In this document: piece after piece, positions 1-9,135 of the stretch
How positions within the stretch are numbered: the stretch's first letter is position 1
How the letters are laid out: the number at the start of each line of letters is the position of its first letter
Assembly: GCA_019873625.1 (NCBI GenBank)
Contig: JAIOAW010000024.1
Coordinates: 1-39,647, forward strand
DNA from: Chloroflexota bacterium
GTDB lineage: Bacteria; Chloroflexota; Anaerolineae; UBA1429
DNA length: 39,647 nucleotides
Direction: 5' to 3'
Made by a program: the position numbers and the translations under genes
Notes under the pieces: generated by a model
Database searches by the model: none
What the model saw: only the letters and a program-made list of their open reading frames with translations
What the model was told of the DNA's origin: nothing

Positions 1-30
1 GCCGGCGTCGTCACCCAAATCATCGAGTAA
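1..30 (+). CDS. tuf: Elongation factor Tu, C-terminal end only (partial)
   Basis: Only the last nine codons and the TAA stop are in the window. They read A-G-V-V-T-Q-I-I-E, which fits the usual EF-Tu ending (G-A-G-V-V-x-x-I/V-x). EF-Tu is the GTPase that brings aminoacyl-tRNA to the ribosome. A tuf gene directly before rpsJ is the classic junction of the str and S10 operons, and this supports the call more than the short peptide does. The gap to rpsJ is 65 nt and shows no clear terminator, so read-through from tuf into the ribosomal genes is likely. The rest of the gene lies outside the window. Confidence 0.8.
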   Translation, partial: AGVVTQIIE

Positions 31-95
31 ACGACATTTCGTATTCGGGCCTAGGGCGGCGTTCGCCGGCCCCAGGCCCTCGATCCGAGGAGACT

Positions 96-407
96 ATGGC
101 GAAACAGCAACGGATCAGGATTCGACTCAAGGCATACGACCATCGCGTTCTCGATCAATCGGCGCGGCAGATCGTGGATACGGCGGAGCGCACGGGCGCG
201 GCCGTGGTGGGGCCGGTGCCCCTCCCGACCAAGATCGAGCGCTTTAGCGTGGCGCGGTCTCCGTTTATCGACCGGGATTCGCGCGAGCAATTGGAGATCC
301 GCACGCACAAGCGCCTGATTGATGTGCTGGACCCCAATTCCAGGACGATTGATGCGCTGATGCGCCTGGATCTGCCTGGCGGCGTGGATATCGAGATCAA
401 ATTGTAA
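96..407 (+). CDS. rpsJ: 30S ribosomal protein S10 (NusE)
   Basis: This 103-residue protein matches the usual S10 length. It carries the N-terminal RIRLKAYDH strand and the [11 protein letters not shown] segment typical of the family. S10 sits in the 30S head, and as NusE it also binds NusB and NusG in transcription antitermination. The ATG at 96 has a GAGGAG ribosome-binding site a few bases upstream. It is the first complete gene of the S10-spc-alpha superoperon, after tuf and before a 115-nt structured gap ahead of rplC. Nothing unusual is seen in the protein. Confidence 0.97.
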   Translation: MAKQQRIRIRLKAYDHRVLDQSARQIVDTAERTGAAVVGPVPLPTKIERFSVARSPFIDRDSREQLEIRTHKRLIDVLDPNSRTIDALMRLDLPGGVDIEIKL

Positions 408-522
408 AACGCCCGCAAGGGCATAAAAACAACGGGGGAAGGGGGAATGTGCCCCTGCAGCCCTCCTGGAAGGCCCTGCGGCCGCCAGCGGCTGCCCAAA
501 TTTGGCCCCCCTGAGGTGGGAG
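408..522 (+). promoter_or_regulatory. Structured gap between rpsJ and rplC
   Basis: These 115 nt hold no gene. They contain a small hairpin with a GCAA tetraloop (411-414 paired with 419-422), a GCAGCC/GGCTGC long-range pairing that encloses a GCCG-CCAG-CGGC hairpin, and the palindrome CCAAATTTGG just before the rplC ribosome-binding site. No T-run follows any stem, so a terminator is unlikely. The structure could be an RNA-processing site or a translational control element for L3, but no known leader class was recognised. Confidence 0.35.
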
Positions 523-1149
523 ATGGCAAAGCGAAAAGGCCTTTTGGGCAAGAAAATCGGGATGACGCGCCTTTTTACCGAGACTGGGGAAGTCCAGCCG
601 GTAACAATTATTCAACTGGGGCCTTGCTATGTGACCCAGGTGAAAACGGTGGCCACCGATGGCTATAACGCCATTCAAATCGGCTATGGCCACAAACCTC
701 GGCTCAACAAGCCGGAGGCGGGGCATCTGGGGTCTAACCCGCCGGTGCGGTACTTGCGCGAAATCCGCACCGATGATGCGGCCGAGTACCAGGTGGGCCA
801 GGTGATTGACGTGAGCGTATTCAAGCCGGGCGACCTGGTGGATGTTACGGGCACTTCCAAAGGGAAAGGGTTTGCGGGCGCGGTAAAGCGCTATGGCTTC
901 CGCGGAGGCCCCAAGACGCACGGCCAATCTGACCGGCATCGTGCGGTGGGTTCGATTGGTTCTACCACCACGCCGGGCCGCGTGTTCAAAGGATTGCGCG
1001 CGCCGGGGCATATGGGGAACCGCCGCACCACGGTTCTGAACCTCGAAGTGGTCAAGGTGGATGTCGAGCGCAACGTGATCGCCGTGCGCGGCGCGGTGCC
1101 TGGGCCAACGGGCGGCCTCCTTTTGGTGCGCAACGCGATCAAATCCTAA
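523..1149 (+). CDS. rplC: 50S ribosomal protein L3
   Basis: The 208-residue product has the family start MAKRKGLLGKKIGMTR and the L3 core containing GTSKGKGFAG, FRGGPKTHGQS and the signature FKGLRAPGHMG. L3 binds 23S rRNA near its 3' end and helps nucleate early 50S assembly; its central loop reaches toward the peptidyl transferase centre. The reading frame opens further upstream at a TTG (502), but the ATG at 523 sits 3' of a GAGGTGGGAG site and gives the standard N-terminus, so it was chosen. Confidence 0.97.
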   Translation: MAKRKGLLGKKIGMTRLFTETGEVQPVTIIQLGPCYVTQVKTVATDGYNAIQIGYGHKPRLNKPEAGHLGSNPPVRYLREIRTDDAAEYQVGQVIDVSVFKPGDLVDVTGTSKGKGFAGAVKRYGFRGGPKTHGQSDRHRAVGSIGSTTTPGRVFKGLRAPGHMGNRRTTVLNLEVVKVDVERNVIAVRGAVPGPTGGLLLVRNAIKS

Positions 1150-1217
1150 GCCGTGGAACGAGCAGGGGTGAACCCAGTGCCCGCTTGCCGGGTAGATGAA
1201 ACGCAGGAGATGTAGCC

Positions 1218-1856
1218 ATGCAAGTACCGGTTCGCAACATGGCCGGCGATACGGTGGATCAAATAGAGTTACGGGATGATATTTTCGCGATTGAGCCGAA
1301 CGTGGCCGTGATGCATCAGGCCCTGGTGCGCCAAATGGCCAACGCACGCCTCGGCACGCACAGCACCAAAACGCGCGGCGAGGTATCGGGCGGGGGGCGC
1401 AAGCCCTGGCGGCAAAAGGGCACTGGCCGCGCGCGCCAAGGGAGCATCGTGGCGCCGCACTGGGTGGGGGGCGGCATTGCCCTGGGGCCCAAGCCGCGTT
1501 CCTACGCGCAAAAGATGAACCGCAAAATGCGGCGCCTCGCCTTGCGTTCGGCGCTGTCGGTCAAAGCGGCGGAAGACCAAATCGTCGTGCTGGATTCGCT
1601 CGAGATGCCCGAGCCGCGCACCAAAGAGGTCTCGGCGATGCTGGAGCGGTTGAATATCGCCGACGAAACGGTGTTGGTGCTCTTGCCCGAGCCGAACGAC
1701 AATTTTGAACTTTCGGCGCGTAACTTGCCCTTTATCAAGACGTTGCGAGCGAACTGCCTCAGCGTGCGGGACCTTTTGCGCTACGACCGCATCTTGATGA
1801 CGCGTGACGCCGTGGAGATGATTCACGGCTGGCTCGGCGCCACCCGCGAGGCCTAA
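1218..1856 (+). CDS. rplD: 50S ribosomal protein L4
   Basis: At 212 residues this is normal L4 length. The long rRNA-binding loop is visible as [19 protein letters not shown] followed by [14 protein letters not shown]4 lines the exit-tunnel constriction together with L22. In E. coli it also represses its own S10 operon; nothing in this sequence shows whether that control exists here. The ATG at 1218 follows a CAGGAGA ribosome-binding site. It lies between rplC (68-nt gap) and rplW, as in most bacteria. Confidence 0.97.
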   Translation: MQVPVRNMAGDTVDQIELRDDIFAIEPNVAVMHQALVRQMANARLGTHSTKTRGEVSGGGRKPWRQKGTGRARQGSIVAPHWVGGGIALGPKPRSYAQKMNRKMRRLALRSALSVKAAEDQIVVLDSLEMPEPRTKEVSAMLERLNIADETVLVLLPEPNDNFELSARNLPFIKTLRANCLSVRDLLRYDRILMTRDAVEMIHGWLGATREA

Positions 1857-1901
1857 AGCCTGGGGCCAGGCCGATTTAGCAGGTAAACGGAGAATAAGGC
1901 G

Positions 1902-2189
1902 ATGCATCTGTTCGAAGTTCTCAAACGGCCCATCTTGACCGAAAAATCGAACTACCAGGCCGACGAGTTAGCGCAGTACACCTTTGAGGTGGATGTGCGC
2001 GCCAACAAACTCTTGGTGCGCAAGGCCGTCGAGGCGGTGTTCAACGTGCACGTGCAAGAGGTCAACATCATCTCTATGCGCGGCAAGAAGCGCCGTTTTG
2101 GCCGGCATGAGGCCCAACTCAAGAGTTGGAAGAAGGCCATCGTGAAATTGGCCCCGGGCGAGAGCATCTCGTTCTTTGAGGGCGTGTAA
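1902..2189 (+). CDS. rplW: 50S ribosomal protein L23
   Basis: This 95-residue protein begins MHLFEVLKRPILTEKS, the classic L23 opening, and ends with the basic GKKRRFGRHEAQLKSWKKAIV segment. L23 sits at the tunnel exit, where it docks trigger factor, SRP and the Sec translocon. The flexible loop between residues about 60 and 80 (MRGKKRRFGRH) is the part that protrudes into the tunnel in homologues. It is preceded by a GGAGAAT site and followed after 51 nt by rplB. Confidence 0.96.
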   Translation: MHLFEVLKRPILTEKSNYQADELAQYTFEVDVRANKLLVRKAVEAVFNVHVQEVNIISMRGKKRRFGRHEAQLKSWKKAIVKLAPGESISFFEGV

Positions 2190-2240
2190 TCGCGGATGGG
2201 GCCTGCGCGTCGTCGTTAGCCGTAGTGAAGGGGAGCGATT

Positions 2241-3077
2241 ATGGCGATCAAACTCTACAAGCCCACAACGCCTTCTCGTCGAGGCATGACGGGGTACACA
2301 TTCGAAGAGATTACGCGGGATGAACCCGAAAAGTCGCTGGTGGTGCCGCTGCCCGAAAAGGCCGGGCGCAACGTTCGCGGCAAGATCACGGTGCGCCACC
2401 GCGGTGGGGGGCACAAGCGCCTGTATCGGATTATTGACTTTCGCCGCGATAAGGTCGGCATCCCGGCGCGGGTGGATTCCATCGAGTACGATCCGAACCG
2501 CTCGGCGCGCATCGCGCTCCTCGTCTATGCCGATGGCGAGAAGCGCTACATCTTGGCGCCGATGGGGCTAGCGGTGAACGATACGGTGATGTCTGGCCCA
2601 GGGGCCGAGGTGCGTGTGGGCAATGCCCTGCCCTTGGAGAACATCCCCTTGGGCACGATGATCCATAATATCGAGTTGTACAAGGGGCGTGGCGGCCAAT
2701 TGGTGCGGGCGGCCGGCACGGCGGCGCAGTTACTGGCCAAAGAGGGAGAATACGTCCAGGTGCGTTTGCCCTCTGGCGAGGTGCGTATGATCCGCAAAGA
2801 GTGTATGGCCACCATCGGCCAGGTGAGCAATGTGGATCACGCGAATATCAAACTCGGCAAGGCGGGGCGCAAGCGCTGGTTGGGCTTCCGGCCTACGACC
2901 CGTGGCTCGGCGATGACGCCGCGCGATCACCCGCACGGCGGTGGCGAGGGCAAGGCCCCCGTCGGGATGCCCGGCCCCAAGACGCCTTGGGGCAAGCCCG
3001 CCTTGGGGTACAAGACGCGGCGCAACAAGCGCACCGATAAGTACATCGTTCGCCGGCGGGGTGGGAATCGCAAGTAG
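2241..3077 (+). CDS. rplB: 50S ribosomal protein L2
   Basis: This 278-residue protein is typical L2. Its RNA-binding domain carries [15 protein letters not shown] (residues 55-69), and the C-terminal signature HPHGGGEGK starts at residue 230. H230 corresponds to the conserved histidine near the peptidyl transferase centre (H229 in E. coli), and it is intact. L2 is needed for subunit association and 50S activity. The ATG at 2241 follows a GAAGGGGAGCG site. It sits in the usual order between rplW and rpsS. Confidence 0.98.
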   Translation: MAIKLYKPTTPSRRGMTGYTFEEITRDEPEKSLVVPLPEKAGRNVRGKITVRHRGGGHKRLYRIIDFRRDKVGIPARVDSIEYDPNRSARIALLVYADGEKRYILAPMGLAVNDTVMSGPGAEVRVGNALPLENIPLGTMIHNIELYKGRGGQLVRAAGTAAQLLAKEGEYVQVRLPSGEVRMIRKECMATIGQVSNVDHANIKLGKAGRKRWLGFRPTTRGSAMTPRDHPHGGGEGKAPVGMPGPKTPWGKPALGYKTRRNKRTDKYIVRRRGGNRK

Positions 3078-3132
3078 GCTCAAGCCGGCGCGAGTTCGCC
3101 TGGCGATGTGAACTGGTTAGGAGGAGCGAAAT

Positions 3133-3414
3133 ATGTCGCGATCGTTGAAAAAGGGCCCGTATGTATCGCCCAAACTCCTAAAAAAGATTGAGGAGATGAA
3201 CCGCCGCGGAGAGAAACGCGTCATCCGCACGTGGTCTCGGGCGTCAACGGTGTTCCCTCAGATGGTGGGGCATACCATCGCCGTGCATGATGGGCGGCGG
3301 CATATCCCCATCTATATCACCGAGAATATGGTGGGCCATAAACTGGGCGAGTTCGCACCGACGCGCTTTTTCCGCGGCCACGAGGCGAAGGAACGCCGAA
3401 CGCGCGTTAAATAG
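3133..3414 (+). CDS. rpsS: 30S ribosomal protein S19
   Basis: The 93-residue product starts [11 protein letters not shown] and contains [16 protein letters not shown] and [15 protein letters not shown], the standard S19 blocks. S19 pairs with S13 in the 30S head and contacts the A-site tRNA region. The ATG at 3133 has a strong TTAGGAGGAG site upstream. Length and motifs match the family with no insertions. Confidence 0.97.
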   Translation: MSRSLKKGPYVSPKLLKKIEEMNRRGEKRVIRTWSRASTVFPQMVGHTIAVHDGRRHIPIYITENMVGHKLGEFAPTRFFRGHEAKERRTRVK

Positions 3415-3492
3415 AGGATGGCCACCCGCCGAGGTCCCATCATACCCAAGGGGGCGTAAGGCGCAATCACGGGGCACGCGAGGAGTATAGGG

Positions 3493-3837
3493 ATGGCTGT
3501 AGAAGTCCGGGCAGTTGCTAAATACATTCGCATGTCGCCGCACAAAGTGCGGCTGGTTACAGACCTTGTGCGCGGCCGCGATGTGGATGAGGCGTTGGCC
3601 CTGCTGCGCTTCACCCCCAAAGTAGCGGCCAAGGCCGTGAGTAAGGTGATCGCCTCGGCAGCGGCCAATGCGGAGGAGAACCTGGGCCTCTCCTCGAACG
3701 AGTTGTACATCGCCGAGATTCGGGCCGACGAGGGGCCTATGCTCAAGCGGGGGCGCCCAGGGCCGCGCGGGCGGTTCAAGCCGATCCTGAAGCGGAGCAC
3801 GCATATCACCGTCGTGCTGGCCGAAAAGCAGGCCTAA
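3493..3837 (+). CDS. rplV: 50S ribosomal protein L22
   Basis: The 114-residue protein has the N-terminal [11 protein letters not shown]-type motif ([17 protein letters not shown]) and the extended beta-hairpin [16 protein letters not shown] near residues 82-97. That hairpin narrows the exit tunnel with L4 and is where macrolide-resistance changes occur in other bacteria; no insertion is seen here. The ATG at 3493 follows a CGAGGAGTATAGGG leader. The 78-nt gap from rpsS contains no gene. Confidence 0.96.
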   Translation: MAVEVRAVAKYIRMSPHKVRLVTDLVRGRDVDEALALLRFTPKVAAKAVSKVIASAAANAEENLGLSSNELYIAEIRADEGPMLKRGRPGPRGRFKPILKRSTHITVVLAEKQA

Positions 3838-3877
3838 CGCGGGTTCGGCGGAGTTTAGGGGCAGCAAGGAGGAAAAC

Positions 3878-4555
3878 TTGGGCCGTAAGGTAAATCCAAT
3901 AGGCTTTCGACTGGGGATTATCAAGGATTGGGAGTCCAAGTGGTTCGCTGAGGGCCGGGAGTACGCCCGGCTTGTCACGGAGGATATTACGATCCGTGAT
4001 ACGATTAAGCGAATCCTGGGGCGCGCCGGCATCTCGCGCATCGAAATCCAGCGCTTCCCCAAGCAGATCAGCGTTACCATTGTGACGGCCAAGCCGGGCA
4101 TCGTCATCGGGCGGCGCGGGGCGAGCGTCAACGCGCTCAAAGAGGAACTGGAAAAGTTGACCAGCATCACCGGCAAGAATCTGCGCGTGGATGTCGTCGA
4201 GGTCGAGCGCCCCGAATTGGATGCCCATGTGGTGGCCGAGAGCATCGTCGAGCAAATCGAGCGGCGCGTTTCGCACAAGCGGGCTATGCGCCAAGCGGTG
4301 ATTCGGGCGATGCGCGGGGGCGCCAAGGGAATCAAGATCGTCTGCGCGGGTCGCCTTTCTGGGGCGGAAATGAAGCGGACCGAGTGGGTGCGCGAGGGGC
4401 GCGTGCCCCTGCATACGATCCGCGCCGATATTGACTACGCCCACGATGAGGCATTGACCACCTACGGGCGCATCGGCGTCAAAGTGTGGATTTACCGGGG
4501 CGATGTGCTGCCGGAAGCGGCCCAAGTGAGCACGGAGGCCCAGAGGGAGTTGTAA
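3878..4555 (+). CDS. rpsC: 30S ribosomal protein S3
   Basis: This 225-residue protein begins [14 protein letters not shown] and contains the KH domain [11 protein letters not shown] (about residues 73-83) and the C-terminal [13 protein letters not shown] and [10 protein letters not shown] blocks. S3 forms part of the mRNA entry tunnel and has helicase-assisting basic residues. The start codon is TTG at 3878, fixed by the strong AAGGAGG site seven bases before it and by the invariant G-R-K-V-N-P opening. It is one of several non-ATG starts in this operon. rplP follows after only 2 nt. Confidence 0.97.
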   Translation: MGRKVNPIGFRLGIIKDWESKWFAEGREYARLVTEDITIRDTIKRILGRAGISRIEIQRFPKQISVTIVTAKPGIVIGRRGASVNALKEELEKLTSITGKNLRVDVVEVERPELDAHVVAESIVEQIERRVSHKRAMRQAVIRAMRGGAKGIKIVCAGRLSGAEMKRTEWVREGRVPLHTIRADIDYAHDEALTTYGRIGVKVWIYRGDVLPEAAQVSTEAQREL

Positions 4556-4557
4556 CG

Positions 4558-4995
4558 ATGTTAATGCCAAAAAGGCTCAAATATCGGCGGCAGCATCGCG
4601 GCCGCATGAAGGGCAAAGCCACTCGGGGCACCGAGTTGTATTACGGCGATTACGCCATCAAGGCTTTGGAGGCCGCCTGGATCACCAGCCGGCAAATTGA
4701 GGCCGCGCGGCGCGTCATCGTGCGCACGCTGCGGCGCGCGGGCAAGGTGTGGATTCGCATCTTCCCCGATAAGCCGGTGACGATGAAACCCGCCGAGACC
4801 CGTATGGGCGGCGGCAAAGGGGCGGTGGATCACTATGTGGCGGTGGTCAAGCCGGGGCGCATCTTGTTCGAGGTGGGCGGTATTGACCGCGAGACGGCGC
4901 GAGAGGCGCTCTTGCAGGCCTCGCACAAGTTGCCCATTGCCACCGAGTTCATCGAGCGCGAAGAGGTCGAACTCAGCGGAGGTGAGGGAGCATGA
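4558..4995 (+). CDS. rplP: 50S ribosomal protein L16
   Basis: The 145-residue protein has the family opening [15 protein letters not shown] and the signature blocks [20 protein letters not shown] and [13 protein letters not shown]16 contacts the A-site tRNA elbow and is a late-assembly protein. The frame stays open upstream inside rpsC, but the ATG at 4558 gives the conserved N-terminus. Its ribosome-binding site (CAGAGGGAG) lies within the end of rpsC, so translation is probably coupled. Its stop overlaps the rpmC start in an ATGA junction. Confidence 0.97.
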   Translation: MLMPKRLKYRRQHRGRMKGKATRGTELYYGDYAIKALEAAWITSRQIEAARRVIVRTLRRAGKVWIRIFPDKPVTMKPAETRMGGGKGAVDHYVAVVKPGRILFEVGGIDRETAREALLQASHKLPIATEFIEREEVELSGGEGA

Positions 4996-5195
4996 AGGCA
5001 AAAGAACTCCGCGAGATGAGCCGTGAAGAGTTGCTTCGCACACTGGATGAACTTTACCGAGAGCAAATGAACCTGCGCTTTCAAGCGGCGACGCGCCAAA
5101 TCAAGAATACGGCGCGCTTCCAGCAGGTACGGCGAGATATTGCTCGCGTCAAGACGATCTTGCGCGAGCGCGAGTTGGGTGCGGAGGTGCACTAG
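4992..5195 (+). CDS. rpmC: 50S ribosomal protein L29
   Basis: This 67-residue, highly charged helical protein starts [14 protein letters not shown] and contains the L29 block [21 protein letters not shown] split across two helices. L29 sits beside L23 at the tunnel exit. The ATG at 4992 overlaps the rplP stop by 4 nt, a standard translational-coupling arrangement, and GGTGAGGGAG within the end of rplP serves as its binding site. rpsQ starts 2 nt after its stop. Confidence 0.95.
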   Translation: MKAKELREMSREELLRTLDELYREQMNLRFQAATRQIKNTARFQQVRRDIARVKTILRERELGAEVH

Positions 5196-5197
5196 GT

Positions 5198-5464
5198 ATG
5201 CCGCGTAAAGTTCTAGAAGGCCGTGTGGTCAGCGATAAGATGCTCAAGACCGTCGTCGTGGCGGTAGAAACGACGACTCGGCATCCGCTCTATAACAAGG
5301 TGCTCCGCCGCACAAAAAAATATATGGCGCACGATGAGGAAGACGTGTGCCAGATGGGCGATTGGGTGCGCATCGAAGAATGCCGCCCGATGAGCCGGCG
5401 CAAGCGCTGGAAGGTGATCGAGATCGTTCGCCGGGCCAGCCCTGAGATCGAGGTGAACGCCTAG
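5198..5464 (+). CDS. rpsQ: 30S ribosomal protein S17
   Basis: This is an 88-residue OB-fold protein with [17 protein letters not shown] near the N-terminus and the C-terminal signature [21 protein letters not shown]17 is a primary 16S rRNA binding protein of the 30S body. The ATG at 5198 lies 2 nt after rpmC, so it is probably translated by coupling; only a weak AGGT-type site precedes it. Length is normal for the family. Confidence 0.96.
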   Translation: MPRKVLEGRVVSDKMLKTVVVAVETTTRHPLYNKVLRRTKKYMAHDEEDVCQMGDWVRIEECRPMSRRKRWKVIEIVRRASPEIEVNA

Positions 5465-5525
5465 GGTGCGGCCTCGCGGCGGAGCGCTTGGTCGGGCCGG
5501 CATATTCGCAGGGGAGTGAGAGACG

Positions 5526-5894
5526 ATGATTCAACCATTCACAAGGCTCAAGGTAGCCGATAACACCGGCGCAAAAGAGATTATGTGCATCAAAGTGCTG
5601 GGTGGCACCCGGCGCCGGTATGCCGGCGTGGGCGATATCATCATCGCCTCCGTCAAAGAGGCGGCGCCTGGCGGCTCGGTAAAGAAAAAGGACGTAGTCC
5701 GCGCCGTGGTGGTGCGGGTCGCCAAGGAATACGGCCGGCCGGATGGATCCTACGTGCGGTTCGATGATAACGCCGCCGTGATCCTCGACCAGGAAAAGAA
5801 CCCGCGCGGCACCCGCATCTTTGGGCCGGTGGGCCGCGAACTGCGCGAGGCCGGGTTTATGCGCATCGTGTCGCTTTCGCCCGAAGTGCTGTAA
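5526..5894 (+). CDS. rplN: 50S ribosomal protein L14
   Basis: The product is exactly 122 residues, the usual L14 length. It begins [17 protein letters not shown] and ends with the block [16 protein letters not shown]-type sequence (here [17 protein letters not shown]). L14 forms intersubunit bridge contacts and is the docking site of the silencing factor RsfS. A GGGGAGTGAGAG site precedes the ATG at 5526. No anomalies are seen. Confidence 0.98.
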   Translation: MIQPFTRLKVADNTGAKEIMCIKVLGGTRRRYAGVGDIIIASVKEAAPGGSVKKKDVVRAVVVRVAKEYGRPDGSYVRFDDNAAVILDQEKNPRGTRIFGPVGRELREAGFMRIVSLSPEVL

Positions 5895-5938
5895 GGCCAA
5901 GGCGTGCGCAGTAGGATGAGGATGGGTAGGAGTTTCCG

Positions 5939-6253
5939 ATGAAGATCAAAAAGGGCGATACTGTCGAAGTAATCAGCGGCGACGATAAGGGGATGCGCGG
6001 CGAAGTGCATCGCGTCATCCCCAAGGAGAATCGCGTCGTCGTTTCTGGGGTGAATATGATCCGCAAACACCAGCGGCGGACGGGCGACGTGCGCACGCAG
6101 GTGGGCATCATCGAAATGGAGGCGCCCATCCACATCTCGAATGTGGCGCTCGTGTGCCCGCATTGCGATAAACCCACCCGCGTGGGATATCAAATCGAGG
6201 CCGATGGCACCAAGGTGCGCATCTGCCGCCGCTGCAAACAAGCGGTAGATTAG
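5939..6253 (+). CDS. rplX: 50S ribosomal protein L24, zinc-site form
   Basis: The 104-residue protein has an N-terminal KOW motif ([15 protein letters not shown], residues 4-18). Its C-terminal half keeps two CxxC pairs, C73/C76 and C96/C99, which can bind zinc. L24 is an assembly initiator that contacts the 5' end of 23S rRNA near the tunnel exit. The ATG at 5939 follows a GGTAGGAG site. The intact cysteines put it in the zinc-binding ('C+') class, like S14, S4 and L36 in this operon. Confidence 0.96.
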   Translation: MKIKKGDTVEVISGDDKGMRGEVHRVIPKENRVVVSGVNMIRKHQRRTGDVRTQVGIIEMEAPIHISNVALVCPHCDKPTRVGYQIEADGTKVRICRRCKQAVD

Positions 6254-6281
6254 GCGTGGGTGCTGGGATGAGGAGAGAGAG

Positions 6282-6824
6282 ATGCCGAATCTAAAAGAGT
6301 TGTATCGCAAAGAGATCGTTCCGGCGATGATGGAACGGTTCGGATATAAGAACGTGATGCAAGTGCCCCGCCTAGAGAAGGTCGTCATCAACATCGGCCT
6401 GGGAGAGGCCTTGCAGAACGCCAAGGCCTTAGAGGCGGCAACGCGCGACCTGGCTATGATTTCTGGCCAGAAGCCGGTCATCACGCGGGCGCGCAAATCC
6501 ATCGCGGCCTTTCGCCTGCGTGCGGGCAACCCCATCGGGGCCAAAGTTACACTGCGGGGCGAGCGGATGTATGCCTTCTTGGATCGTCTGATGAACATCG
6601 CCCTGCCTCGCCAGCGAGACTTTCGCGGCGTGCCTAGGACGTCTTTCGACGGCCGAGGGAACTATACCCTGGGCCTGAGCGAACAGTTGGTCTTTTTGGA
6701 AGTGGATTACGACCAGATTGACAAGATCCGTGGCATGGAGATCACCATCGTCACGACGGCGCGCACCGATGAAGAGGCGCGTCACCTGCTTGAACTGATG
6801 GGGATGCCTTTCGCCAAGGCGTAA
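6282..6824 (+). CDS. rplE: 50S ribosomal protein L5
   Basis: At 180 residues this is normal L5. Blocks present are [13 protein letters not shown] (about residues 31-43), [15 protein letters not shown]-type sequence (here [17 protein letters not shown]) and [16 protein letters not shown]5 binds 5S rRNA and contacts the P-site tRNA and S13 through bridge B1b. A GAGGAGAGAGAG site precedes the ATG at 6282. Gene order rplX-rplE-rpsZ is standard. Confidence 0.97.
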   Translation: MPNLKELYRKEIVPAMMERFGYKNVMQVPRLEKVVINIGLGEALQNAKALEAATRDLAMISGQKPVITRARKSIAAFRLRAGNPIGAKVTLRGERMYAFLDRLMNIALPRQRDFRGVPRTSFDGRGNYTLGLSEQLVFLEVDYDQIDKIRGMEITIVTTARTDEEARHLLELMGMPFAKA

Positions 6825-6889
6825 GGGTCTGGTTCCGGCCGCAGGCCCCTCGGAAGGGGCGCGCGGCAAGATGATTCGGAGGAGTAACA

Positions 6890-7072
6890 GTGGCCAAAAA
6901 GTGCATGCCGATTCGTGAGACGCGGCGCAAGTATGCCGTTCGGGTTCGCAATCGCTGCTCGCGGTGTGGGCGGCCTCGTGGCTATATGCGGCGGTTCAAC
7001 CTGTGCCGCATCTGCTTCCGTGAACTGGCTATGGAAGGCAAGATCCCAGGCATCATCAAATCGAGTTGGTAA
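6890..7072 (+). CDS. rpsZ: 30S ribosomal protein S14, type Z (zinc-binding)
   Basis: This short 60-residue S14 carries a zinc knuckle made of C23, C26, C39 and C42, the arrangement of the type Z family rather than the long zinc-free form. S14 is a late-assembling protein of the 30S head. The start is GTG at 6890, preceded by GGAGGAG. The C-terminus G-I-I-K-S-S-W is the usual ending. An additional cysteine at position 5 is not part of the knuckle. Confidence 0.96.
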   Translation: MAKKCMPIRETRRKYAVRVRNRCSRCGRPRGYMRRFNLCRICFRELAMEGKIPGIIKSSW

Positions 7073-7163
7073 TCTAGGCGAAGGATGGAACGACCTGTCG
7101 CCGGCATCGGGAAGGGTTATCGAGCCGGCCAGGGCGATTTCGCAGAAGGGGAGTCTGATAGTG

Positions 7164-7562
7164 ATGACCACGAGTGACCCAATTGCTGATATGCTGACGC
7201 GCATCCGCAACGGTCTGGCCGTGCGCCGGCGCTATGTGGCCGTGCCGCATTCTCGGCTGAAGCAGGCCGTGGCCGAGGTCTTGCGCGACGAAGGATACAT
7301 TAGCCGCTATGAGGTCAACCGCGAGGGGCGCTTCCCGGTGCTCCGCATCTATTTGCGCTATACCGACGATCGGCGGCCCATCATCCGTGGCCTGCGGCGC
7401 GTGAGCAAGCCAGGGTGCCGCATCTACACCCGGCGCCGTGAGATCCCGTGGGTGAAGCAGGGTATGGGGACGGTCATCCTTTCCACGCCCAGGGGAGTGC
7501 TTTCGGGCCGGCAGGCGCGGCGACAGGGCGTTGGCGGGGAGATCCTCTGCGAAGTTTGGTAA
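7164..7562 (+). CDS. rpsH: 30S ribosomal protein S8
   Basis: The 132-residue product starts MTTSDPIADMLTRIRNG and ends with the S8 signature GTVILSTPRGVLSGRQAR. S8 is a primary 16S rRNA binder, and in E. coli it represses the spc operon by binding the L5 coding start; that was not tested here. The frame is open far upstream through rpsZ, but the conserved N-terminus places the start at ATG 7164, or at the GTG 7161 directly before it. The AAGGGGAG site at 7146-7153 suits either. Confidence 0.96.
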   Translation: MTTSDPIADMLTRIRNGLAVRRRYVAVPHSRLKQAVAEVLRDEGYISRYEVNREGRFPVLRIYLRYTDDRRPIIRGLRRVSKPGCRIYTRRREIPWVKQGMGTVILSTPRGVLSGRQARRQGVGGEILCEVW

Positions 7563-7601
7563 GGCTCGGCGCAAGCCCGGCCATAGTGGGAGGTAAGAAC
7601 T

Positions 7602-8150
7602 GTGTCTAGAATAGGACGTTTGCCTATTCCCATCCCGCAAGGGGTACAGGTGCACCTAGAGGGGAATAAAGTGACGGTGCAGGGGCCTCAGGGCAGGCTG
7701 AGCCGTGAATTCCACCCGAATATGCAGATTGAGATGGTGGGCGGCCGCCTCATCGTCAAGCGGCCCAATGATGAGCGCCAAAATCGCGCCCTGCACGGCC
7801 TGACCCGGGCGCTCCTGGCGAATATGGTGCTGGGGGTAACGCAGGGGTTTCAAAAGGCCTTGGTCATCAACGGCGTGGGCTACCGTGCGGAACTCCAGGG
7901 GAAGGATCTCGTGCTCCAGGTGGGGTTCAGCCATCCGGTGCGCTTTAGCCCCCCGGAGGGAATCCAATTCGAGGTGGATCGCACGGGGCAGAGGGTGGTC
8001 GTCCGCGGATATGATAAAGAGTTGGTGGGCGAAATGGCCGCCAAGATCCGCGCCGTGTACCCGCCCGAGCCGTACAAGGGCAAGGGCATCGCGTACGAGA
8101 ACGAGGTTATCCGACGTAAGGCCGGCAAATCCGGCAAGGCTGGAGGCTGA
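7602..8150 (+). CDS. rplF: 50S ribosomal protein L6
   Basis: At 182 residues this has the two-fold L6 layout, opening with [15 protein letters not shown] and closing with the signature [21 protein letters not shown]6 sits at the base of the L7/L12 stalk near the sarcin-ricin loop. The start is GTG at 7602, after a GGGAGG site 9-10 nt upstream. The final G-K-S-G-K-A-G-G is a short basic tail. rplR begins one base after its stop. Confidence 0.97.
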   Translation: MSRIGRLPIPIPQGVQVHLEGNKVTVQGPQGRLSREFHPNMQIEMVGGRLIVKRPNDERQNRALHGLTRALLANMVLGVTQGFQKALVINGVGYRAELQGKDLVLQVGFSHPVRFSPPEGIQFEVDRTGQRVVVRGYDKELVGEMAAKIRAVYPPEPYKGKGIAYENEVIRRKAGKSGKAGG

Positions 8151-8151
8151 T

Positions 8152-8520
8152 ATGATCAACAAGGCTCACGTGCATGAAGCACGCGCTCGGCGGCATCGCC
8201 GCGTCCGTGCGCGCGTGGTTGGGACGAGCGATCGGCCCCGACTCAGCGTGTTCCGAAGCCTGCAGCATATCTATGCGCAGGTGATTGATGATAGCATCGG
8301 GCATACCCTGGCATCCGCTTCGACGCTCGATAAAGAGGTCGAGGCGCTCTGCAAAGATCTGACCAAGTCCGAGGCGGCCCGGGTGGTGGGGCGCGTGGTT
8401 GCACAGCGCGCCTTGGCTTCGGGCGTCACTAAAGTGGTGTTTGATCGCGGGGGATATCAATATCATGGGCGCGTCAAGGCCTTGGCAGAGGCGGCGCGCG
8501 AGGCGGGGTTGCAGTTCTAG
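8152..8520 (+). CDS. rplR: 50S ribosomal protein L18
   Basis: The 122-residue protein has a basic N-terminus ([19 protein letters not shown]), then [18 protein letters not shown] and the C-terminal block [19 protein letters not shown]18 binds 5S rRNA and delivers it to the 50S subunit with L5. The frame is open through the end of rplF, but ATG 8152 follows a CTGGAGG site and yields the family N-terminus. The 1-nt gap to rplF suggests coupled translation. Confidence 0.96.
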   Translation: MINKAHVHEARARRHRRVRARVVGTSDRPRLSVFRSLQHIYAQVIDDSIGHTLASASTLDKEVEALCKDLTKSEAARVVGRVVAQRALASGVTKVVFDRGGYQYHGRVKALAEAAREAGLQF

Positions 8521-8586
8521 TCCCTGCGCCTCGCGGCGGCTGGACGCTTGAGGCCGCTCGAGGGGCGCGATAACGAGGAGAAGGTC

Positions 8587-9135
8587 ATGTCGGAACGAGA
8601 TTTTCACGATGAGTTTACCACTCCCGAGGGCGAGGAGTTTGAAGAGCGCGTCGTCCATATCGGCCGCGTGGCCAAAGTGGTCAAGGGCGGGCGGCGGTTT
8701 GCCTTCCGTGCGCTCGTGGTGGTTGGAGATGGCAAGGGCCGCGTCGGTGTGGGCATCGGCAAGGCGCGCGAGGTGCCTGCCGCCATCCGCAAGGGCGCGG
8801 AGCGCGCCCGCCGGAATATGGTGAACGTGCCCCTTTACGGGCGCACGCTGCCCCATGATGTCTTTGTCAAATTCGGTGCGGCCAAGGTTCTCCTCAAGCC
8901 GGCCTCGCCGGGCACGGGCGTCATCGCGGGCAGCGGCGTGCGCGCCGTGTTGGAGGCCGCCGGCGTACATGACGTGCTCTCGAAATCTCTGGGCAGCGAT
9001 AACGTGTTCAACGTCGTGATGGCGACGTTCAAAGGCCTGCAAGAGATGGTCCCCGTCGAAGAACGGGCGAACCAACGCGGCAAGGCCGTGACCGATCTTT
9101 TGCCACCGTGGAGGTTGAGCGCCCATGGCGAGTAA
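8587..9135 (+). CDS. rpsE: 30S ribosomal protein S5
   Basis: This 182-residue protein has an acidic N-terminal extension (about residues 1-20), then the dsRNA-binding-like S5 domain with [19 protein letters not shown] and [15 protein letters not shown], and the C-terminal domain with [21 protein letters not shown]5 affects decoding accuracy and lines the mRNA entry channel. ATG 8587 follows GAGGAGAAGG; the in-frame ATG at 8548 lacks such a site. Its 3' end overlaps rpmD by 11 nt. Confidence 0.96.
   Translation: MSERDFHDEFTTPEGEEFEERVVHIGRVAKVVKGGRRFAFRALVVVGDGKGRVGVGIGKAREVPAAIRKGAERARRNMVNVPLYGRTLPHDVFVKFGAAKVLLKPASPGTGVIAGSGVRAVLEAAGVHDVLSKSLGSDNVFNVVMATFKGLQEMVPVEERANQRGKAVTDLLPPWRLSAHGE

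Noticed and set aside
3244-4335. 363-codon minus-strand frame over rpsS-rplV-rpsC
   Set aside because: It is antisense to three ribosomal genes with intact family signatures, and no supporting motif or ribosome-binding site was seen.
6915-7163. Upstream extension of rpsH through rpsZ
   Set aside because: The frame is open by chance. S8 homologues start at M-T-x-x-D-P-I-A-D-M-L, and the rpsZ product in the other frame has a full zinc knuckle.
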